Part shown: piece by piece, positions 61,601-64,000 of the stretch | Layout: each line of letters starts with the position of its first letter | Numbering within the stretch: position 1 is the first letter of the stretch | Assembly (NCBI GenBank): GCA_002633005.1 | Contig: NMRA01000966.1 | Coordinates: forward strand, 6,289-70,288 | DNA from: Phoronis australis | Taxonomy: Eukaryota; Phoronida; Phoronidae | DNA: 64,000 nucleotides | Direction: 5' to 3' | Notes under the pieces: model-generated | Told to the model about the DNA's origin: nothing | Database searches by the model: none | What the model saw: the letters and a program-made list of their open reading frames with translations, nothing else | Position numbers and translations under genes: made by a program

Positions 61601-63460
61601 CTGAAGGGAAGAAATGTAGCTCACGTTACCTACTGCTCTAGCCTTGGCGCAAAACAGTATACTAAGTATACAGCTTTGCGCTGGGTAAAAAAATACCAAA
61701 TAAAATACGACACAAAATTAATGTCATTAAAAACTACACCCTTCCTTGAGTAAACTTAATTAACTACCGATGTTGGAAAAATTGGCGTTCTAACATCATT
61801 CTGCAGTTAAAATTGTGTTATGATCTGTTGCGTCAGCATTCGGCACCATGAAATATTACGTCACCTATTGGCCAATTTCTTTTTTCGCTGATTCTTCAAT
61901 AAACTGTTGTTCTTTCACAAGGTTGCATACACGTCACAACAAATTATTGGAACTGNNNNNNNNNNNNNNNNNNNNNNNNNNNNNNNNNNNNNNNNNNNNN
62001 NNNNNNNNNNNNNNNNNNNNNNNNNNNNNNNNNNNNNNNNNNNNNNNNNNNNNNNNNNNNNNNNNNNNNNNNNNNNNNNNNNNNNNNNNNNNNNNNNNNN
62101 NNNNNNNNNNNNNNNNNNNNNNNNNNNNNNNNNNNNNNNNNNNNNNNNNNNNNNNNNNNNNNNNNNNNNNNNNNNNNNNNNNNNNNNNNNNNNNNNNNNN
62201 NNNNNNNNNNNNNNNNNNNTCAAATGTTATTAGGTGAGCCATTAACCTTCAGTGGCAGGTAAGCTAGTCGAGTTAGATGGTTTTGCTCACAGGCACCTTT
62301 GATCAGCCCTCAACTATACACTAAATAAAGAGAAAGGTACACAACTGACATTCAATATGGCCGTCTGCCGGGCACTTCCGGAATAGCCCAAACCTGTCAA
62401 ATCTGAAAGTAATTTGACTCAAACATTTTATCTGCTACAGCAACACGTTCATTGCTTCCATTTGTTGTCATCGAAACCAATAAAAACAATACATAACTCA
62501 AGATTTTCCTGCTTCAATCGCCAACATTCACGGCAAAGCGAAGAGCACAAATAACTTCAAGTGCTTGGTCTTATGCGCATGCTCATAAGACCCCTCACGA
62601 CATCTTCAGAACGCTTACATCAACTAAAAACAGCAACATTACGAACACAGTAAGCCAAGAGGCTCTTGACGGTAATTTGCGAATATGTCGTCCTACCTCG
62701 CATGAGGATGTCAAAAAACATGGTTGCCTCTGGCCCTGTAAGTCGACTCTTACAAGTTCTGACAAACGGAAGATAAATTGGAAGGCCCCTTGAACGTTTG
62801 ACCTATTTTTGCTGAACCCAATCAGCATTCTCATAGAGTAACATATAAATTATGTTGCTGTTTTCACAATGATGTAAGCATTCTGAAGATGTCGCGAGGG
62901 GTCTTACGAGCATGCGCATTAGATAAAAATTTTGAAGTTATTTGCGCTCTTCGCTTTGCCATGAATGTTGGCGATTGAAGTAGGAAAATCTTGAGGTATG
63001 TATTGTTTTTATTGGTTTTCGATGTCAACAAATGGAAGCCATGAACGTGTTGCTGTAGCAGATAAAATGTTTGAGTCAAATTGCTTTCAGATTTGACATG
63101 TTTGGACTATTCCGGATGTGCCCGGCAGACAGCCATATTGAATGTCAGTTGTGTACCTTTCTCTTTATTATAGTACATGGTCGAGGGCTACTTAAAGGTG
63201 CCTGTGGTTTTGTCCGATTTACTCGAACTTCCCCTACCGCTTTACAAGTACACTACAGCGCCGCGGTGGTTAACAGCCGGGTAGATTTTTATCCAGACAA
63301 TGTAGGACTAACAAGAAAAATATACCATTTCAATGTTGACAAAACCAGTCAGTACAAGGTTCTTTAGTAACTCGCATCCTATTCCACCAGCTCCAACCAT
63401 CAATATTTTGGAACCAGCTACTTTGTCCTTCAACGCTTTGTCAACAAATGCTGCAGCCAT
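43484..63460 (-). CDS. UBA2: UBA2 (SAE2), SUMO-activating enzyme catalytic subunit, complete, 16 exons
   Basis: UBA2 pairs with SAE1 to form the nuclear SUMO E1: it adenylates the SUMO C-terminus, holds it as a thioester and passes it to UBC9. Joining the 16 minus-strand exons gives 1857 nt, 618 residues plus stop, against about 640 in vertebrates. All phases agree. Visible features: nucleotide-binding GAGGIG (23-28), [16 protein letters not shown] (47-62), MNALDN (112-117), zinc cysteines C157/C160 and C435/C438, catalytic Cys172 in FPGCTIRN, a ubiquitin-fold domain (about 440-545), an acidic [12 protein letters not shown] stretch (568-579) resembling a SUMO-interaction motif, and basic clusters PKRKR (584-588) and KKRK (599-602) as likely nuclear localisation signals. 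I chose the start [10 protein letters not shown] because it matches the family N-terminus. An in-frame ATG at 63544 would add 28 residues with no family support. Confidence 0.97.
44205..44340 (-). repeat. Family D fragment with CTCF-like core
   Basis: AAATTGCCACTAGGGGGCAC at 44219-44238 is the exact reverse complement of the core at 5619-5638. Lies in UBA2 intron 15. Confidence 0.6.
44538..44653 (-). CDS. UBA2: UBA2 exon 15
   Basis: Residues 530-567. [14 protein letters not shown] matches the family's EDLGKDVEFEVVGD, then a low-complexity [18 protein letters not shown] tail begins. Acceptor CATTAG, donor GTACGA. Confidence 0.9.
45607..45751 (-). CDS. UBA2: UBA2 exon 14
   Basis: Residues 482-528, [30 protein letters not shown] and [15 protein letters not shown]. 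Acceptor ATTTCAG. I set the donor at GTATGG (45601-45606 on the + strand), because the frame then joins exon 15 exactly as the family predicts. Read-through would meet a stop eight codons later. Confidence 0.9.
46141..46387. mobile_element. hAT-like MITE (family L), 6-bp duplication ATAACA
   Basis: ATAACA at 46141-46146 and 46382-46387 flanks CAGCACTTGGAAT ... ATTCCAAGCCTTG. AATGACCAATGAGAAAAAAG matches the 47.9 kb copy. In UBA2 intron 13. Confidence 0.75.
46570..46627 (-). CDS. UBA2: UBA2 exon 13
   Basis: Residues 462-480, [19 protein letters not shown], plus 1 nt: the ubiquitin-fold domain. Acceptor GTTTTCAG, donor GTGATG. Confidence 0.92.
47054..47266. repeat. 71-bp perfect triplication in UBA2 intron 12
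   Basis: Three consecutive copies, starting 47054, 47125 and 47196, with essentially no differences. Each contains AAGATGGCGGT and CATTCAGTACATAGTG. Confidence 0.95.
47377..47532 (-). CDS. UBA2: UBA2 exon 12 (second zinc pair)
   Basis: Residues 410-461. [12 protein letters not shown] and [13 protein letters not shown] give the second CxxC pair (C435, C438) that completes the zinc site; an extra cysteine follows directly (C439). The end, VKTLEDK, starts the ubiquitin-fold domain. Confidence 0.96.
47904..48412. mobile_element. hAT-like MITE (family L), 6-bp duplication CAACAA
   Basis: CAACAA at 47904-47909 and 48407-48412 flanks CAGGGCTTGGAAT ... ATTCCAAGCCCTG. Interior carries subterminal ACGCGGAAA / TTTCCGCGG motifs. 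UBA2 intron 11. No intact coding sequence. Confidence 0.8.
48542..48654 (-). CDS. UBA2: UBA2 exon 11
   Basis: Residues 373-409, [20 protein letters not shown] followed by [13 protein letters not shown]. The [12 protein letters not shown] helix is one of the most conserved E1 segments. Acceptor TTTACAG, donor GTAAGC. Confidence 0.97.
49462..49555 (-). CDS. UBA2: UBA2 exon 10
   Basis: Residues 341-371, [20 protein letters not shown] then LKSRFDIK, almost the family consensus. Acceptor TTTTCAG, donor GTACGT; leaves 1 nt. Confidence 0.96.
50228..50370 (-). CDS. UBA2: UBA2 exon 9
   Basis: Residues 294-340, [20 protein letters not shown] through SEGILVWDK. The DQ-V-SYA-F-S pattern and the WDK ending are family-typical. 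Local GC is higher than in the flanking introns. Acceptor GTTTCAG, donor GTAGGC. Confidence 0.95.
50591..51428. mobile_element. TIR element, 838 bp, in UBA2 intron 8
   Basis: AGGGCTGTTCCAGCAAAATC (50591) pairs with GATTTTACTGGAACAGCCCT (to 51428). Inner copies of CCACCCAT(A/G)A repeat. No transposase recognised. Confidence 0.8.
52012..52111 (-). CDS. UBA2: UBA2 exon 8
   Basis: Residues 260-292, including [16 protein letters not shown] and RRPPTPLDW, matching the conserved DIRYLL...LWRKRKPPVPLDW region of the catalytic-cysteine domain. Acceptor CGCTGCAG, donor GTTAGT; leaves 1 nt. Confidence 0.95.
52480..52740. repeat. GGCGGATCTAAG-type repeat in UBA2 intron 7
   Basis: AGTGGCGGATCTAAGAT followed by GAGGGGCCCCAACAC resembles the ends of common invertebrate DNA elements. 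Family not identified. Confidence 0.35.
53960..54640 (+). promoter_or_regulatory. Heat-shock-element cluster with TATA box, possible solo LTR, antisense in UBA2 intron 7
   Basis: Five arrays of alternating nGAAn/nTTCn units: 54027-54041, 54091-54105 (three perfect units), 54136-54150, 54181-54200 (four perfect units, plus GAA at 54206-54210) and 54220-54229. TATAAATA follows at 54242-54249, then a purine/pyrimidine-mixed leader without a long ORF. The layout is that of a heat-shock promoter; HSF binds such units as trimers (known). No chaperone ORF follows within the intron, so a solo LTR of a stress-responsive retroelement is the likeliest reading. I could not fix the LTR ends or a target duplication. 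Confidence 0.6.
54242..54249 (+). promoter_or_regulatory. TATA box of the HSE cluster
   Basis: TATAAATA, 12 bp after the last HSE-like unit; predicted start near 54270. Confidence 0.6.
55047..55177 (-). CDS. UBA2: UBA2 exon 7
   Basis: Residues 217-259: the variable [12 protein letters not shown] linker, then [20 protein letters not shown], matching the family's TKEWAKSTGYDPVKLFTK. Acceptor TTTGTAG, donor GTATTG. Confidence 0.93.
56143..56210 (-). CDS. UBA2: UBA2 exon 6
   Basis: Residues 194-215, [20 protein letters not shown] followed by LM, the acidic loop after the catalytic cysteine. Shorter in this region than the vertebrate protein. Acceptor GTTTCAG, donor GTAGGT. Confidence 0.94.
56238..56475. 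repeat. 43-46-bp minisatellite in UBA2 intron 6
   Basis: GACTAGTTCAC..GGC(A/T)AA and GTTCACA(C/T)TAAGTTAAA repeat with starts near 56238, 56284, 56327, 56373, 56416 and a short last unit at 56442. Confidence 0.8.
57007..57128 (-). CDS. UBA2: UBA2 exon 5 (catalytic cysteine and first zinc pair)
   Basis: Residues 153-192. ECYEC supplies C157 and C160 of the structural zinc site. [19 protein letters not shown] carries the SUMO thioester cysteine, Cys172. Acceptor TTTACAG, donor GTAAGT; leaves 2 nt. Confidence 0.98.
57732..57897 (-). CDS. UBA2: UBA2 exon 4 (MNALDN adenylation segment)
   Basis: Residues 98-152, with [26 protein letters not shown] and [11 protein letters not shown], all strongly conserved in E1-like enzymes. 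Acceptor CTGTAG; donor GTTCGT, a weaker but canonical GT. Confidence 0.96.
59021..59056. repeat. (GA)n microsatellite
   Basis: AGAGAGAGAGAGAGAGAAAG and neighbouring purine run in UBA2 intron 3, just downstream of exon 3. Confidence 0.85.
59082..59152 (-). CDS. UBA2: UBA2 exon 3
   Basis: Residues 74-96 ([15 protein letters not shown]...YHDTII) plus 2 nt of the codon for Ser97. Acceptor TTGTAG, donor GTTTGT. Confidence 0.94.
59508..59591 (-). CDS. UBA2: UBA2 exon 2
   Basis: Residues 46-73. Contains [17 protein letters not shown] and the basic HVGKSKSQ end, the adenylation-site segment. Acceptor ATTTCAG, donor GTAAGT, phase 0 at both ends. Confidence 0.97.
60155..60178. repeat. (GGCTA)n short tandem repeat
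   Basis: TTGGCTAGGCTAGGCTAGGC at the edge of a family I copy. Confidence 0.75.
60180..60330 (+). repeat. Family I fragment
   Basis: ATTTCACACAACCTAGCTA and CATGTAGAGCTAACG match 3270-3360 and 6520-6590. Confidence 0.6.
61170..61604 (+). mobile_element. Penelope-like element 3' fragment (GIY-YIG endonuclease) within 55-bp inverted repeats
   Basis: Between near-perfect inverted repeats (61170-61224 and 61550-61604) lies a fragment reading [39 protein letters not shown] and, after a 1-nt frameshift near 61390, [18 protein letters not shown]. This ending is typical of Penelope-like GIY-YIG endonucleases. The N-terminal GIY-YIG residues and reverse transcriptase are missing. In UBA2 intron 1. 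Confidence 0.75.
61700..61955 (-). repeat. Penelope-associated repeat, abutting assembly gap
   Basis: Reverse complement matches 6880-7090. Truncated by the N run. Confidence 0.65.
61956..62219. other. Assembly gap (264 N)
   Basis: Unknown bases in UBA2 intron 1, between the Penelope-like repeat and the foldback element. Repeats or hairpin sequence probably blocked assembly. Confidence 1.
62254..63238. mobile_element. Foldback element with about 370-bp inverted arms
   Basis: Left arm 62254-62620 and right arm 62868-63238 are complementary at high identity (e.g. CACAGGCACCTTTGA / TAAAGGTGCCTGTG, GCAACACGTTCAT / ATGAACGTGTTGC). The spacer of about 250 bp is non-coding. Inside each arm GGTCTTATGCGCATGC is itself palindromic. 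In UBA2 intron 1, ending about 90 bp from the exon 1 donor. Confidence 0.85.
63326..63460 (-). CDS. UBA2: UBA2 exon 1 (start, GAGGIG nucleotide loop)
   Basis: Residues 1-45, from [10 protein letters not shown] to GFVNIEM; the glycine loop GAGGIG binds ATP. Donor GTATAT reads into 63325. The ORF stays open upstream to another ATG at 63542-63544, so the 5' end rests on homology. Confidence 0.95.
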
Positions 63461-64000
63461 GCTCAAAATTAAACCGGAAACACTCAGGTAACAGGGCAGA
63501 GAATCTCTTAGGGAAGGGTTTGTTTCTATTTCCATTTTCAACAAGCTCAGTTGTTGGCAAATAAGCGATATAATCAGCCTAACAGCACTAAGATTTTTTA
63601 ATGCAGCAAATTATTCAAAATATGAATATTTTTGGCACAATCATTAGTTTATCTTTTGACCATAAGATGTCACATGTAGTTGCTTCAGTAGATTGTTCCA
63701 TTTCGAAAGGGAGGTCAATCCATTGAAATCAGATTTCCTTAATTGAAAAGTTGTTGAAAATTGTTGCACATCATAAATATTCGGATTATTTAACTTCAAA
63801 AAATTGTAACAAATATTTAATACGGAAATTTATTTTACTCTCTGGTCCATTAATCCGTGAATGACTTATTTGACAATTTAACTACTACCCCTATAAAGTT
63901 GAGCATGTCGTGATTTCAACATGGAGGTCACACTCACATGAAGAATGTCATTCAAGAATCTTAAAAGCAGGAAGTATGCGATTTTGCAACTTTTGAATAT
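63461..64000 (-). other. UBA2 upstream region (5' UTR / promoter side)
   Basis: 540 bp upstream of the UBA2 start codon. AT-rich, with no TATA box at a sensible distance and no CpG-dense block that I can see. It contains an in-frame ATG at 63544 and no recognisable neighbouring gene. Confidence 0.4.

Noticed and set aside
63461-63544. N-terminally extended UBA2 start (28 more residues)
   Set aside because: In frame and open, but the family begins at the MAAAF-like position; kept as an alternative only.

Overview
This window is eukaryotic, and almost certainly from an invertebrate animal. It has canonical GT-AG introns, is AT-rich, and is packed with diverged non-LTR retrotransposons, a tRNA-derived SINE, a Penelope-like fragment and many TIR DNA transposons. 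The mix of repeat families (THAP/TTAA elements, CR1/jockey-like LINEs, Penelope-like elements) would fit an invertebrate deuterostome or a lophotrochozoan. I cannot name the lineage from sequence alone. No bacterial operons, rRNA, functional tRNA or CRISPR arrays were seen.

Two conserved genes face each other tail to tail. On the + strand is the 3' part of DDX1 (DEAD-box RNA helicase): six coding exons between 10381 and 39804, about 256 C-terminal residues, with upstream exons off the left edge. On the - strand is a complete UBA2 (SUMO-activating enzyme catalytic subunit): 16 coding exons from the start codon at 63460 down to the stop at 43484, 618 residues, with every exon phase consistent. 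The two stop codons are about 3.7 kb apart. The genes act in different pathways (RNA processing versus SUMO conjugation), and nothing in the sequence implies shared function.

Region by region: 1-10380 holds no recognised exon and is a mosaic of repeats: a LINE apparently split in two, a SINE with perfect target duplications, CTAGTGGC repeats and a TIR element. 10528-29227 is an 18.7 kb DDX1 intron carrying a LINE 3' end, nested DNA transposons, two THAP-bearing TTAA-flanked Kolobok-like elements, and a 2.6 kb TA-flanked TIR transposon. 29228-39804 holds the remaining DDX1 exons, with a second CTAGTGGC array and an exact 43-bp minisatellite. 39805-43483 is intergenic with small TIR elements. 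43484-63460 is UBA2; its introns carry small hAT-like elements with 6-bp duplications, a 71-bp triplication, a heat-shock-element/TATA cluster on the opposite strand, a Penelope-like endonuclease remnant, an assembly gap (61956-62219) and a 1 kb foldback element.

The observations most worth following up are the heat-shock-type promoter or solo LTR inside UBA2 intron 7, the repeat family that carries regularly spaced CTCF-like motifs, the nested THAP transposons, and an inverted repeat pair bracketing a DDX1 exon.
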